Assembly: GCF_001887775.1 (NCBI RefSeq)
Contig: NZ_CP015519.1
Location: forward strand, 2,108,001-2,172,000
Length of the DNA: 64,000 bases
Direction: 5' to 3'
Source of the DNA: Syntrophotalea acetylenivorans
GTDB lineage: Bacteria > Desulfobacterota > Desulfuromonadia > Desulfuromonadales > Syntrophotaleaceae
Of the stretch, positions 45,402-54,199 are shown piece by piece. Every line of letters begins with the position of its first letter. The first letter of the stretch is position 1. A model generated the notes under the pieces. The model was not told where the DNA came from and did no database searches. It worked only from the letters and a program-made list of their open reading frames with translations. Both the position numbers and the translations under genes were made by a program.

Positions 45402-45535
45402 GGATGGCTAAGGATAAATTTTGTCCACCAAGGCTGGGTACTTTTTCGGGGGCGAAGACATACATCTCGTATGTCGAGCTTCTGAAAAAATGCCATAACG
45501 CCAAAGACAGCCTTTTTTCGACGCCATCAATTTTG
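45402..45535 (+). repeat. Repeat family C, copy 2, in the cooS leader
   Basis: A copy of 45145-45277 with substitutions. It ends directly before the GGAGG ribosome site of cooS, so the cooS leader RNA contains this structured sequence. The inner hairpin is weaker here than in copy 1. Confidence 0.75.
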
Positions 45536-45546
45536 GAGGAGCCGCC

Positions 45547-47460
45547 ATGCCCGTAAAACAAGATCATCGCAGCGTCGATCCCGCTGCGATTGCCATGTTG
45601 CAGATCGCTGACCAGAACGAAATTGATAACGTCTGGGAGCGCTTGGAAAAACAACAACCCCAGTGCGGCTACGGCCAGCTCGGCACCTGCTGCCGTATCT
45701 GTACCCAGGGCCCCTGTCGCATCGATCCTTTGGGTGAAGGCCCGACCCAGGGCGTGTGCGGTGCTACCGCCGACACCATGGTCGCCCGTAATCTGGCGCG
45801 GATGGCGGCGGTCGGTTCTTCAGCTCACTCGGACCACGGCCGCAAGGTGGCCCTGCTGCTTAAAGCGGTGGCAACCGGTGAAAACACCGACTATGAGATC
45901 GTCAACGAAGAAAAGTTGCAGGGCGTGGCCGCCAAGCTCGGCATTGCCGCTGACGGCCTGACGACTCTGGAACTGGCCGACAAGGTGGCCGACGCCGCTC
46001 TGGACTGTTTCGGTTCCCAGACCGAGGCGCCGATCCAGTTTGCCGCCTCTTACATGCCGGAACGACTTCAGAAACAGCTGGGGAATGCAGAAGCGACTTT
46101 GAAGAGCGCCACCGGCGCCCGCATCGGCCTGATGCCCCGGGGCATCGACCGCGAGTCGGTAGATATCCTGCACCGCACCCACTTCGGCTGCGACGCCGAT
46201 CCCCTCTCCCTGGTGGCGCAGACCGTACGCTGCTCCCTGGGCGACGGCTGGGGCGGTTCCCTGATCGCTACCGAGCTGCAGGACGTACTGTTCGGTGCGC
46301 CGCAGATCCGTACCATCAAAGCCAACCTCGGCGTTCTCGACAAAGAAATGGTCAACATTATCGTCCACGGCCACGAGCCGGTTCTGTCGGAAAAAGTAGT
46401 CGAACTGGCCCGTTCGGCGAAAATGAACGAGGCAGCAAAAAAAGTTGGTGCCGCTGGCATCAACGTGGCCGGTCTGTGCTGTACCGGCAACGAGATTCTC
46501 ATGCGCCAGGGGGTCGGCGTAGCCGGCAACCTTCTGCACAGCGAACTGGCCATCATGACCGGCGCCGTCGAAGCGCTGGTGGTCGACGTGCAATGTATCT
46601 TCCCCTCGCTGGCCGATCTTTCTTCCTGCTACCACACCCAGTTCATTACCACCAGCGAGCAGGTCAACATCCCCGGCGCGACCCATATCCAGTTTGAAGA
46701 ACACGACGCCAACCAGATCGCCGAGCAGATCGTGCAGAAGGCCATCGACGCCTACCCCAACCGCAACGCGGCCAAGGTGTATATACCTGAGCAGACCGCC
46801 GAAGCAGTGGTCGGTTTCACCGTAGAACAGATCCTCGGCGCCCTCGGAGGCAGCCCGGCGCCCCTGGTGGAGGTCATCGCCAACGGCACCATCAAAGGCG
46901 TGGTCGGCATCGTCGGCTGCAACAACGTCAAGGTCAAGCAAGACCTGTTTCATCAGGAACTGACCCGCGAGCTGATCAAGCGAGACATTCTGGTCATCGG
47001 CACTGGCTGCTGGGCCATCGCCGCCGCCAAAGACGGACTGATGAACCTGGACGCCCAAGAGCTGGCCGGTTCGGGCCTGAAGGCCGTATGCCAGTCCCTC
47101 GGCATTCCGCCGGTGCTGCACATGGGCTCCTGCGTCGACTGTTCACGGATGCTGGTCCTGGCCGGCGCCATCGCCGATCACCTCGGCGTGGACATCTCGG
47201 CCTTGCCCCTGGCCGGTTCGGCTCCCGAATGGACCACCGAGAAAGCGGTGGCTATCGGCTCCTATTTCGTCGGTTCCGGCCTGCCGGTTCACCTGTGGCC
47301 AGCCCCGCCGATCCTCGGTAGCCCGGCAGTGACCGGTATCCTCACCGAAGGCTCCAAGGACCTTCTCGGCGGCTACTTCTTCGTCGAAGAGGACCCGGCC
47401 GCCACCGCTGAGCAAATGCTGGCGATCATCAATGAAAAGCGCGCCGGTCTCGGTATTTAA
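45547..47460 (+). CDS. cooS: Anaerobic carbon monoxide dehydrogenase catalytic subunit
   Basis: A 637-aa Ni-Fe-S CO dehydrogenase: CO + H2O to CO2 + 2 electrons. Cluster ligands by position: D-cluster C40, C48; B-cluster C49, C52, C57, C71; C-cluster candidates H276, C311/C312, C350, C458, C488, C529, matching the order in the Carboxydothermus enzyme. Length is normal. GGAGGA precedes the ATG. It is the first of the cooS-cooC-cooF-FNOR genes. No acetyl-CoA synthase genes are nearby, so it serves CO oxidation or CO2 reduction rather than a complete ACS complex. Confidence 0.97.
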   Translation: MPVKQDHRSVDPAAIAMLQIADQNEIDNVWERLEKQQPQCGYGQLGTCCRICTQGPCRIDPLGEGPTQGVCGATADTMVARNLARMAAVGSSAHSDHGRKVALLLKAVATGENTDYEIVNEEKLQGVAAKLGIAADGLTTLELADKVADAALDCFGSQTEAPIQFAASYMPERLQKQLGNAEATLKSATGARIGLMPRGIDRESVDILHRTHFGCDADPLSLVAQTVRCSLGDGWGGSLIATELQDVLFGAPQIRTIKANLGVLDKEMVNIIVHGHEPVLSEKVVELARSAKMNEAAKKVGAAGINVAGLCCTGNEILMRQGVGVAGNLLHSELAIMTGAVEALVVDVQCIFPSLADLSSCYHTQFITTSEQVNIPGATHIQFEEHDANQIAEQIVQKAIDAYPNRNAAKVYIPEQTAEAVVGFTVEQILGALGGSPAPLVEVIANGTIKGVVGIVGCNNVKVKQDLFHQELTRELIKRDILVIGTGCWAIAAAKDGLMNLDAQELAGSGLKAVCQSLGIPPVLHMGSCVDCSRMLVLAGAIADHLGVDISALPLAGSAPEWTTEKAVAIGSYFVGSGLPVHLWPAPPILGSPAVTGILTEGSKDLLGGYFFVEEDPAATAEQMLAIINEKRAGLGI

Positions 47461-47475
47461 TCAGGAGCTATGTCC

Positions 47476-48315
47476 ATGAAACAACCCAACGGTTTCCGCG
47501 TCGTGGTCACAGGCAAGGGCGGGGTCGGCAAAACGACCCTTACGGCCTGCCTGTCTCGACTGCTCAGCGAAAGGGGCATCAACGTCCTGGCCGCCGACGA
47601 AGATCCGCAGATGAACCTGCCCTACGCCCTTGGTCTGCCGCTGGAAAAAGCGGCCGCCATCGTACCCCTCAATCGTAATCACGATTACATCGAGGAGAAA
47701 ACCGGCGTACGTCCGGGTAAATCTTTCGGCAGCATGTTCCGCCTCAACCCCCGGGTCGACGATGTGGTGAAACGCTTCGGCGTGCAGGTCGACGAGAATC
47801 TCAACCTGCTGGTGATGGGCACCGTGGTGCAAGCCGCCGCCGGCTGCCTCTGTTCGGAGAACGTGCTTCTCGACTCGGTGATGAGCCATCTTTCCTTGCG
47901 GGAAGGCGAGGCTATCCTGCTCGACACCCAGGCCGGCGTGGAACACTTCGGCCGCGCCCTCGCCGAGGGCTTCTCCCAATGCCTGGTCGTTACCGACACC
48001 TCCTTCAACGCCCTGGCGGTAGCCCGCCACGCCGCCGAACTGGCCCGTCAGTCGGGTATCGGCCGCATTCACCTGGTGGTCAACCGGCGCAAGGAAGATG
48101 GCAGTCGCAAGCTGACCGAACTCCTTGAACTGACCGGCACCGATCTCTCCAACCTCTTCGACGGCGTACATAGCTTGCCTCTAGAGCCGCGTTTCGAGGA
48201 GTTGGAGCCGAATGTGACGCGCATTTTGCAGGAAGAGAGCGGCTACGTATCCGGTCTTATTGCCATAGCCGAGGAAATGCTGGCCTTTGAGAACGACCGC
48301 GGAAACGCTTCGTAA
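47476..48315 (+). CDS. cooC: CO dehydrogenase nickel-insertion ATPase CooC
   Basis: A 279-aa MinD/ParA-type ATPase with P-loop TGKGGVGKTTL near the N-terminus and DTQAGVEHFGR. The dimer-bridging cysteines GCLC (around residue 119) are seen, the site for Ni in CooC1. It matures the CooS C-cluster. Start: the second ATG is chosen because AGGAG is eight bases before it; the ATG at 47470 is too close. The gene starts 15 bases after cooS and is followed by cooF. Confidence 0.9.
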   Translation: MKQPNGFRVVVTGKGGVGKTTLTACLSRLLSERGINVLAADEDPQMNLPYALGLPLEKAAAIVPLNRNHDYIEEKTGVRPGKSFGSMFRLNPRVDDVVKRFGVQVDENLNLLVMGTVVQAAAGCLCSENVLLDSVMSHLSLREGEAILLDTQAGVEHFGRALAEGFSQCLVVTDTSFNALAVARHAAELARQSGIGRIHLVVNRRKEDGSRKLTELLELTGTDLSNLFDGVHSLPLEPRFEELEPNVTRILQEESGYVSGLIAIAEEMLAFENDRGNAS

Positions 48316-48329
48316 ATAAGGAGAACCCG

Positions 48330-48926
48330 ATGAAGAAGATCTTTGTCGATTACAAGAAATGCGTAGCCTGCAAAGGCTGCGAGATCGCTTGTGCCATTCA
48401 GCAACACCCCAGCCACAGTCTGTACGCCTTGGTTGGCGATAAGAAGACCCAGGTCAACGTGAGGGTCCTGGGAGTGGAGCACGAGGCCTTTCCCGTCTCC
48501 TGCCGTCACTGTGATCCGGCCATGTGCCTGGACGCCTGCCCCTCCGGCGCCATCACACGCGACCCGCAGACCGCAGCAGTGGTTCTCAATCCTGATCTCT
48601 GTAAAGCCTGCGCCATGTGCGCCATGGTCTGCCCCTTTGACGCCGTCTCCTTCAAACAGACCCACCGCGCTCGCTACGACCGCACCGTGGCTTACAAATG
48701 CGATCTCTGCCACGAACGGCTGCAGGAAGGGCTCAACCCGGCCTGTGTCGACGCTTGCCATTCCAACGCCCTGGTCTTCAAGGAATCGGACGAACTGAGC
48801 AACCAGCGGGCGGTGCAGAACCTCAAGGTTTACCTCCTCGGCGAGGAAGGCGAGCCACCGCTGTTCTCTCTCTACCGCGAGCTACGGCGCAAGGAATTCG
48901 CCCGCCGCCGGAGCGACAAGCCATGA
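48330..48926 (+). CDS. cooF: CooF-like ferredoxin, electron carrier for CO dehydrogenase
   Basis: A 198-aa polyferredoxin with four [4Fe-4S] cysteine groups: CVACKGCEIAC, CRHCDPAMCLDACP, CKACAMCAMVCPF and CDLCHERL...CVDAC, the layout of DMSO-reductase-type FeS subunits including CooF. It would take electrons from CooS and give them to the FAD oxidoreductase encoded next. Stop codon overlaps the next ATG (ATGA), indicating translational coupling. Confidence 0.92.
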   Translation: MKKIFVDYKKCVACKGCEIACAIQQHPSHSLYALVGDKKTQVNVRVLGVEHEAFPVSCRHCDPAMCLDACPSGAITRDPQTAAVVLNPDLCKACAMCAMVCPFDAVSFKQTHRARYDRTVAYKCDLCHERLQEGLNPACVDACHSNALVFKESDELSNQRAVQNLKVYLLGEEGEPPLFSLYRELRRKEFARRRSDKP

Positions 48927-50155
48927 AGGTCGTCACCGTTGGCACCGGCATGGCCTCGGCCGATTTCGTCCAGCAATTGCGCACCGAAGGCTTTGACGGC
49001 GAAATCGTCATGATCAGCGACGAGCCCTATGCGCCCTATTCGCCCTGCGTGATTCCCTTTTACCTGGCCGGCGATCCGCTGGAGAGCGTGTTCTGGAAAG
49101 GGCAGGATTTTTACCAACGTCAGCAAATCACCCCCCTGCTGGAGCACCGGGTGGTGGAGGTCGACCGCGAACAGCGGCTGGTGCGCACCGAACAGGGCGC
49201 CAGCGAATCCTACGACCGGCTGTTCTACGCCGCCGGCAGCCGCAGCTGGTGTCCCCAGCCCGACTGGCTGCAGACCGAAGGGGTGTTCGGATTCAAGACC
49301 CTGACCGACATGGTGGCCATCGATCGCTATATCCGCCAGCAACGCATAGAGCGGGCGGTAGTCTTCGGCGGTGGCTTCATCGGCGTCGATGCCGCCCTGG
49401 CCCTGCATCATCGCGGCATCGAAGTGACTATAGTGCATCGCAACAACCGCCTGCTGTCACAGATGACCGATGTCGAAGGAGGCCAGTTCGCCACCGAACG
49501 CCTGGCAAACAAGGCCGGGCTCGATGTACGCCTGCACGCCACTGTCGACAGCCTCACCATTGACGCCGGCCAGTTGCGTGGCATCACCCTGAACGATGGC
49601 ACCACTCTGGATACGGCCATGCTCATCGTCACTACCGGCGTGACTCCCAACTCGGCACCACTGACCGGCACCGACGATGGCGTATCGGTGAGCGCTGAAT
49701 TGCTTACTGAAGCTGGCATTTATGCTGCTGGCGACGTGGCCCTGACCCGCCATTTGGTGAGCGATGCCCCCGGCCTCTACGCCACCTATCCCAACGCTCA
49801 ACAGCAGGCCCGGGTAGCGGCCCGACATCTGGTTCACGGCACGGGTCATTACGATGGTTCTCTCAATACGAACGTGCTGCAAAAACACATCGATTTCCCG
49901 ATCATCTCCGTCGGCGTTTTCGAGGGTGAAGCTGTGACCTGGCGTCAGGGCGACCTGTTTCGGCGGGCTTATCTGCAGGAGGGCCGCATCAACGGCTATA
50001 TCCTCATCGGCGACACGCGCAACGCCGGCCACATTCACCATCTCTATGTGACCCGGGAACCCGTCGCTCACAACATCGCCGAGATTCTTGCCGACCGTCG
50101 CGGCGTCAGTCACTACCGTAACCTGATGCAGTTGCAGACCCCCGTCACGGTTTAA
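48923..50155 (+). CDS. FAD-dependent NAD(P)-linked oxidoreductase of the CO cluster
   Basis: A 410-aa pyridine-nucleotide disulfide-family protein. It has a FAD-binding start VVTVGTGMASADF, a redox-active cysteine C42 (SPCVIPFYLAG) as in NADH oxidases, an NAD-binding VVFGGGFIGVDAALAL, and the AAGDVAL C-terminal FAD motif. Co-located CooF-FNOR genes are known in other CO-oxidisers and couple CO to NAD(P)H. The ATG at 48923 is coupled to the cooF stop; upstream extensions of the frame are not likely. Confidence 0.88.
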   Translation: MKVVTVGTGMASADFVQQLRTEGFDGEIVMISDEPYAPYSPCVIPFYLAGDPLESVFWKGQDFYQRQQITPLLEHRVVEVDREQRLVRTEQGASESYDRLFYAAGSRSWCPQPDWLQTEGVFGFKTLTDMVAIDRYIRQQRIERAVVFGGGFIGVDAALALHHRGIEVTIVHRNNRLLSQMTDVEGGQFATERLANKAGLDVRLHATVDSLTIDAGQLRGITLNDGTTLDTAMLIVTTGVTPNSAPLTGTDDGVSVSAELLTEAGIYAAGDVALTRHLVSDAPGLYATYPNAQQQARVAARHLVHGTGHYDGSLNTNVLQKHIDFPIISVGVFEGEAVTWRQGDLFRRAYLQEGRINGYILIGDTRNAGHIHHLYVTREPVAHNIAEILADRRGVSHYRNLMQLQTPVTV

Positions 50156-50172
50156 AAAGAAATATTTTCATT

Positions 50173-50203
50173 TATTGACGTTCAATATTTGAAGAGTTAC
50201 CCT
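50173..50203 (+). promoter_or_regulatory. Candidate promoter/operator of the metal transporter gene
   Basis: A palindrome TATTGA-CGT-TCAATA (50173-50187) overlaps a possible -35 TTGACG (50175-50180); TACCCT at 50198 could be a weak -10 with 17-base spacing. The regulator could be a metal-responsive repressor, but no known consensus is matched exactly. Confidence 0.3.
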
Positions 50204-50241
50204 TTAGTGCAACTCAACGAAACCAACCGCAGGAGGAAACC

Positions 50242-51126
50242 ATGCATATACCTGATTCGATGCTGCAGGGCGCTATCTGCCCCGCCACCCTGACCCTGGG
50301 CGCTGCCGGGCTGTCTACCGCCGTGGTTGCGGCCGTCCGCTCCACTGCCAAACCGAATGCGACCCGCTTCGCCGGTGTGGCGGCGTTGATCTTTGCTGGC
50401 CAAATGATGAATTTCGCCATCCCCGGCGGCACCTCCGGCCACCTGCTCGGCGGTGTACTGGCAGCAGCCTTGCTCGGTGTCCCCTTTGGCGTACTGGCCA
50501 TGACCCTGGTACTGGCGGTACAAGCGCTGCTCTTCGGAGACGGCGGCATGCTCGCCCTGGGTGCCAACGTGGTCAACATGGCCCTGTTCGGAGTCGGTAT
50601 CGGCGGCCTGTTTCACCGCCCCGCTCTCGGCAAAATCAGCCAGGCGGCCCTGCTGGCCACCGGTGCTTGGCTGTCGGTGCTGGTAGCTGCCCTGGCCGCC
50701 AGTTTCGAGATGGCCGTCTCGGCCAACCTGTTTTTCTCCAACGTAGTGACCGCCATGCTCGGCAGCCACCTCTGGATCGGTCTCGGCGAAGGCATCATTA
50801 CCGCCGCTGCCTGGCTGGCTCTGGCTCCGGCCCTCAAAGAAGGAAAAGGCCGCCAGGCCCTGCTGGCCCCGCTACTGATCGCCTGTGTTACGGCCCTGCT
50901 TTTCAGCCCGCTGGCCAGCAGCTTGCCCGACGGACTGGAGAAAGCCGCCGCTCAACTGCAGCTGCTGACCAACGGCAGCAGCTGGTTGGCCCCCCTGGCT
51001 GAATACCGACTTCCCGGAGTAAGCGGCGAAGCTTTGAGCACCGGCCTGGCCGGCCTGCTCGGCACCTTGGCAACCTTTGCCGGCGCCTGGTTGCTACGTC
51101 GTGGGGTGACTAGCAACGAAGCCTGA
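50242..51126 (+). CDS. CbiM/NikM-type energy-coupling metal transporter component with PDGLE domain
   Basis: A 294-aa membrane protein. It begins MHIPD, the metal-binding N-terminus of CbiM/NikM S-components (His2), continues with six to seven helices, and near the end has the SLPDGLEK motif of NikN/CbiN (PDGLE), so M and N parts are fused. Given cooS/cooC just upstream, nickel is the likely substrate, but cobalt cannot be excluded. No NikQ or ATPase gene follows, so the T and A components must lie elsewhere. AGGAGGA before the ATG. Confidence 0.88.
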   Translation: MHIPDSMLQGAICPATLTLGAAGLSTAVVAAVRSTAKPNATRFAGVAALIFAGQMMNFAIPGGTSGHLLGGVLAAALLGVPFGVLAMTLVLAVQALLFGDGGMLALGANVVNMALFGVGIGGLFHRPALGKISQAALLATGAWLSVLVAALAASFEMAVSANLFFSNVVTAMLGSHLWIGLGEGIITAAAWLALAPALKEGKGRQALLAPLLIACVTALLFSPLASSLPDGLEKAAAQLQLLTNGSSWLAPLAEYRLPGVSGEALSTGLAGLLGTLATFAGAWLLRRGVTSNEA

Positions 51127-51146
51127 TTGACTCCGCCCAAACAAGT

Positions 51147-51186
51147 AAAAGAGGCCCGCACCTTTCGGTGGGGGCCTCTTTTTTTA
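51147..51186 (+). terminator. Terminator after the CO/nickel cluster
   Basis: Stem AAAAGAGGCCC / GGGCCTCTTTT, with TTTTT following. Confidence 0.93.
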
Positions 51187-51252
51187 TATGAGATCCGGTC
51201 CTAAAAGCCGGACGCGGCGACGACCAACGACAGCTTTTTGTCGCAGCGGTGT

Positions 51253-51355
51253 TGATTTTAAACCTAACAGCCCCTTCGACCAATATTGCTAAAAGAAGCG
51301 CACTAAGAACTTTAACGACCAGCTTGCGGAAGAAGGGTCTGATTAAGAAATTACC
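51253..51355 (+). repeat. Diverged repeat family B, copy 2
   Basis: Partner of 1973-2078, in the same orientation. It occupies the gap between the transporter terminator and the convergent protease gene. Confidence 0.5.
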
Positions 51356-51383
51356 GTCACAGTGGTCTGAAAAGAGGAGAAGC

Positions 51384-52535
51384 CTAGTCCGACCCCTCAA
51401 GGTTAAACTCCGACCACACATCCCGTGCAGCAATTGCAAAACCAAGCCCTTCGGTACCTTCGATGATCATGCTGTTGACCCCGAGGAGCCGACCCCGGCT
51501 ATCGATGAGGGGCCCGCCGCTATTGCCCGGGTTGATGGGGGCATCGGTCTGAATCAGCAGGCCGTCGCCGTAGCGGCGGTATCCGGAAACGATACCGCCA
51601 GTCACCGTGTGCCGCAGGCCTGACGGGCAACCCACCGTATAGACCTTGCTTCCCTGATCAAGGGGCTGAAAGTTCGGTCGGATCGGGGTCGCGGACTCTG
51701 GAGTCCGGTCCTGCAGAGTCAGCAGGGCCAGGTCAAATTTATCGCTGAAGGTTACGGCGGAAATATCGTATTCAGTACCGTCGGCCAAAACTACCTGAAG
51801 ATCGGATAAGGGGGAATAATAGTCGATATTGCGCAACTGCCCCTGCAACCTGTCCTTGAGAGCCTGATACTTGTCGTACCGGGTCTGACGGCTCTGCAGG
51901 ATCTGCGTATAACGGGGCCGTAAATCGGGATCCTGCACCTGGGCCAACTCCCTCTCCATGCGATCCAGAATTTTCTTTTCCGCTTTCAGCTCCCCTTCCA
52001 ACTTGCCGATTTTGCTGCGCAACTGGTCCAGCTGTTTCTCGTCGAACTCCACCACGTGGCGGTTGGTGACGATCCGTCCCCGGGCATCGACAAAAAAGCC
52101 CGAACCGCTGCCCCAGGGGGTGCGGATGAATACCGTGGCGTTGCGGGCTTGCTGAATAGAGCTGGAAACGGGTTTCGACGTTATTCGTTCAGTAGGCGCG
52201 GGAGCCGTTTCCGTCCCGAGCTCGTCCAAATTCGCAGAAGCAAAGGGTTCACCGGCTAAAGCATTCGGCCCCTGCTCCTTCGGCAGCTTAATTTCTGACA
52301 CCGCAGGTTCGGACGCTTTCCGGCCCCGCAATATCCCCCCAGCCGTCAACCCGACAATCAGGGCGAGGCTGACCAAAAACCAAACCTTATTCCCACCGCT
52401 TCGAGCTGGCTCAGAAACGGGGGCCTCGGTCTCCTGCAGCCGCTGCTGCCTTTGGGCATACTTGGCAAAGACCAGCCCGCAGGCCTGACAAGACTCCGCT
52501 TCTTCCTGATCGAATCCGCAATGGGGGCAGCGCAT
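51384..52535 (-). CDS. Zinc-ribbon, membrane-anchored trypsin-like protease
   Basis: A 383-aa protein: an N-terminal C4 zinc ribbon (CPHCGFDQ...CQACGLVF), one transmembrane helix (about residues 50-68), a linker, then a trypsin-like domain with catalytic His (TNRHVV), Asp (KFDLALL) and Ser (GNSGGPLID), interrupted by a coiled-coil insertion of about 60 residues. The layout is HtrA/DegS-like without a PDZ domain. Likely an envelope quality-control or regulated protease facing the periplasm. Confidence 0.88.
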   Translation of the reverse strand: MRCPHCGFDQEEAESCQACGLVFAKYAQRQQRLQETEAPVSEPARSGGNKVWFLVSLALIVGLTAGGILRGRKASEPAVSEIKLPKEQGPNALAGEPFASANLDELGTETAPAPTERITSKPVSSSIQQARNATVFIRTPWGSGSGFFVDARGRIVTNRHVVEFDEKQLDQLRSKIGKLEGELKAEKKILDRMERELAQVQDPDLRPRYTQILQSRQTRYDKYQALKDRLQGQLRNIDYYSPLSDLQVVLADGTEYDISAVTFSDKFDLALLTLQDRTPESATPIRPNFQPLDQGSKVYTVGCPSGLRHTVTGGIVSGYRRYGDGLLIQTDAPINPGNSGGPLIDSRGRLLGVNSMIIEGTEGLGFAIAARDVWSEFNLEGSD

Positions 52536-52765
52536 CTACACGACTCCTGTTCAAGAATACTATTCCAAAAGACCCACGGTGGCAGACCTGGCACTAAAGG
52601 TTAGCCAACTATCATTGATCCGTCAACGATTAACCAAACCCTTGGTTACGGGGAAGCCAAGCTTTGGATTTAGCCCTTTCCCGGCAAAATCAGCTATGCT
52701 GAAACTAGGAGACAATGATGTTTATGTAAATTATCGTCCCGCCTGACCAGTTCCCGGGGGATGCC

Positions 52766-53461
52766 ATGGCCGAACTCAAACAGTGCCGCCGCTGCCGCAA
52801 GACCCTGCATATCGACCACTTCGTCGATAGCAGCGGCCTACGTAATCCGCGGGGGCATTATTGCCAGCTTTGCCATTTGAAGCGGCTCGATGAACGGCAC
52901 CGGGCGGCCCTGAAACGGGAACTGATCACCATCAAAAAGCTGCGGATCATCTACGGCAAGCACTGGCGGCACTATGCGGCGCCGGAATTCTTTCACGCCA
53001 GCCTGCACGATGAACGGGATTTTTGTCCCTATTGCGGCACCTGGTTTGACGAGATCACCCCCGGCACCTTCAACAACTCACTGTTGCACCTCGACCATAT
53101 GGACCCTCTGGACAAGGGCGGCGAAAACTCGATCCGTAACGTGGTGGTCTGTTGCGGCCCCTGTAATATTCGAAAGGGCAAGCGCTTATTCCTTGACTGG
53201 CTGGCGATGCTGGAGCCCAAATACCGCAAGCTGGCCCGCGCCATCTATCGCCACAAACACGGCCATCCGCCTGAAGGTTTTATCGAAGGACACAGCACCA
53301 AACGTGGCTGGCCCTATCTGGAGTTGACACTCTATAAACCGGTTGCGGAGTTGCAAAAGCTCTTTCCAAAGCCTGTCGTCGCTGTCCCTTCCCGCAAACG
53401 ACCGCCGGCAAGCACGGCAAAACGCAATAAGACCGGCGCCGGCCGAGCAAACAAGTCGTAA
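52766..53461 (+). CDS. HNH-type endonuclease with N-terminal zinc knuckle
   Basis: A 231-aa protein. CRRCRKTLH...CQLC forms an N-terminal metal site; CPYCGTWF, LLHLDHMDP and CCGPCNIRKG are the HNH nuclease core (Cys, His-Asp-His, Asn-His-like and Cys). The C-terminus is basic and Ala/Pro-rich. Target unknown; such genes occur in phage, restriction and stand-alone settings. No phage genes are near. Confidence 0.8.
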   Translation: MAELKQCRRCRKTLHIDHFVDSSGLRNPRGHYCQLCHLKRLDERHRAALKRELITIKKLRIIYGKHWRHYAAPEFFHASLHDERDFCPYCGTWFDEITPGTFNNSLLHLDHMDPLDKGGENSIRNVVVCCGPCNIRKGKRLFLDWLAMLEPKYRKLARAIYRHKHGHPPEGFIEGHSTKRGWPYLELTLYKPVAELQKLFPKPVVAVPSRKRPPASTAKRNKTGAGRANKS

Positions 53462-53570
53462 CAAGCTGACCAGAACCGGCCACCGACTTAGCCGCTCGCC
53501 AAACCACCTATAAAACCGATATCTGACGGATTCCGGGGAAAATATGGATGCTGAAACGTCCTCAAAAGTC

Positions 53571-53602
53571 AAAGGCCAGCTCTTTATAAAGAGCCGGCCC
53601 TT
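53571..53602 (-). terminator. Probable terminator of the rhombosortase unit
   Basis: Symmetric stem around GCTCTTTATAAAGAGC with two mismatches outward; a T-rich tail follows on the minus strand. Confidence 0.5.
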
Positions 53603-53611
53603 GCCTGTCAG

Positions 53612-54199
53612 TTATGAGATGCAGCCCCAGGCCCTTGAACATGCCTGACATACAAATGCTACGGCTATTGCCCCTAAGTAGCCGACAACATGGACCGAAG
53701 GCAGCACCCGAAAGGACACCTCGTTCGAATGCACGAAAACGGACGCGCCCCCAACGGCTTCGACCGCTATCTTCACGCCAGTGAGGACGAGGATCGCCAA
53801 CCAGATCCGGCGATTTTTCGGCAGCTTAAACAAACTGCAGGCGCAGAAGAAGACCACCGCCGCGGTGGCCACCCCGGAAAGCCCGCCGTACCTTGCAAGC
53901 TCCGGTGCAATCAACAGATAGATCGGACCGGGCAAACCGCAGGCCAGGGCGCAGACCAACCAGAAAAAGCGATATTCGGCCGCCTCCACGGCCCAACCTG
54001 CAACGCCGAAGACCAGCAGGTTCCACCCTAGGTGACTGCCGGAAAAATGCACCAGAGGCGCGGTGAAAAGCCGCCACCAATCTCCGCCCAGGACCGCCTG
54101 CCGGTCATAAACCAGCGCATCCGTCAAAAACGGGCAGAGGGTGGCCAGCAGCGAAGCCCCGACCAGCAAGCAGGTCAGCAGGGGCAGTCGAAACTTCAA
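53612..54199 (-). CDS. Rhombosortase (rhomboid-family intramembrane protease)
   Basis: A 195-aa six-helix rhomboid. Key parts: HLGWNLLVFG after helix 1, active Ser in YGGLSGVATA, and a late His in VHVVGYLGAIA. The short size and neighbour fit the rhombosortase branch, which cleaves GlyGly-CTERM tails. Its start overlaps the stop of the upstream lipoprotein gene by four bases, so the two are translationally coupled. Confidence 0.85.
   Translation of the reverse strand: MKFRLPLLTCLLVGASLLATLCPFLTDALVYDRQAVLGGDWWRLFTAPLVHFSGSHLGWNLLVFGVAGWAVEAAEYRFFWLVCALACGLPGPIYLLIAPELARYGGLSGVATAAVVFFCACSLFKLPKNRRIWLAILVLTGVKIAVEAVGGASVFVHSNEVSFRVLPSVHVVGYLGAIAVAFVCQACSRAWGCIS

Noticed and set aside
45820-47121. 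Long minus-strand frame opposite cooS
   Set aside because: Shadow of cooS; no recognisable motifs.
50173-50187. FNR/CRP-type or CooA site before the transporter gene
   Set aside because: The half-sites TTGA...TCAA are spaced by three bases, not six as needed.
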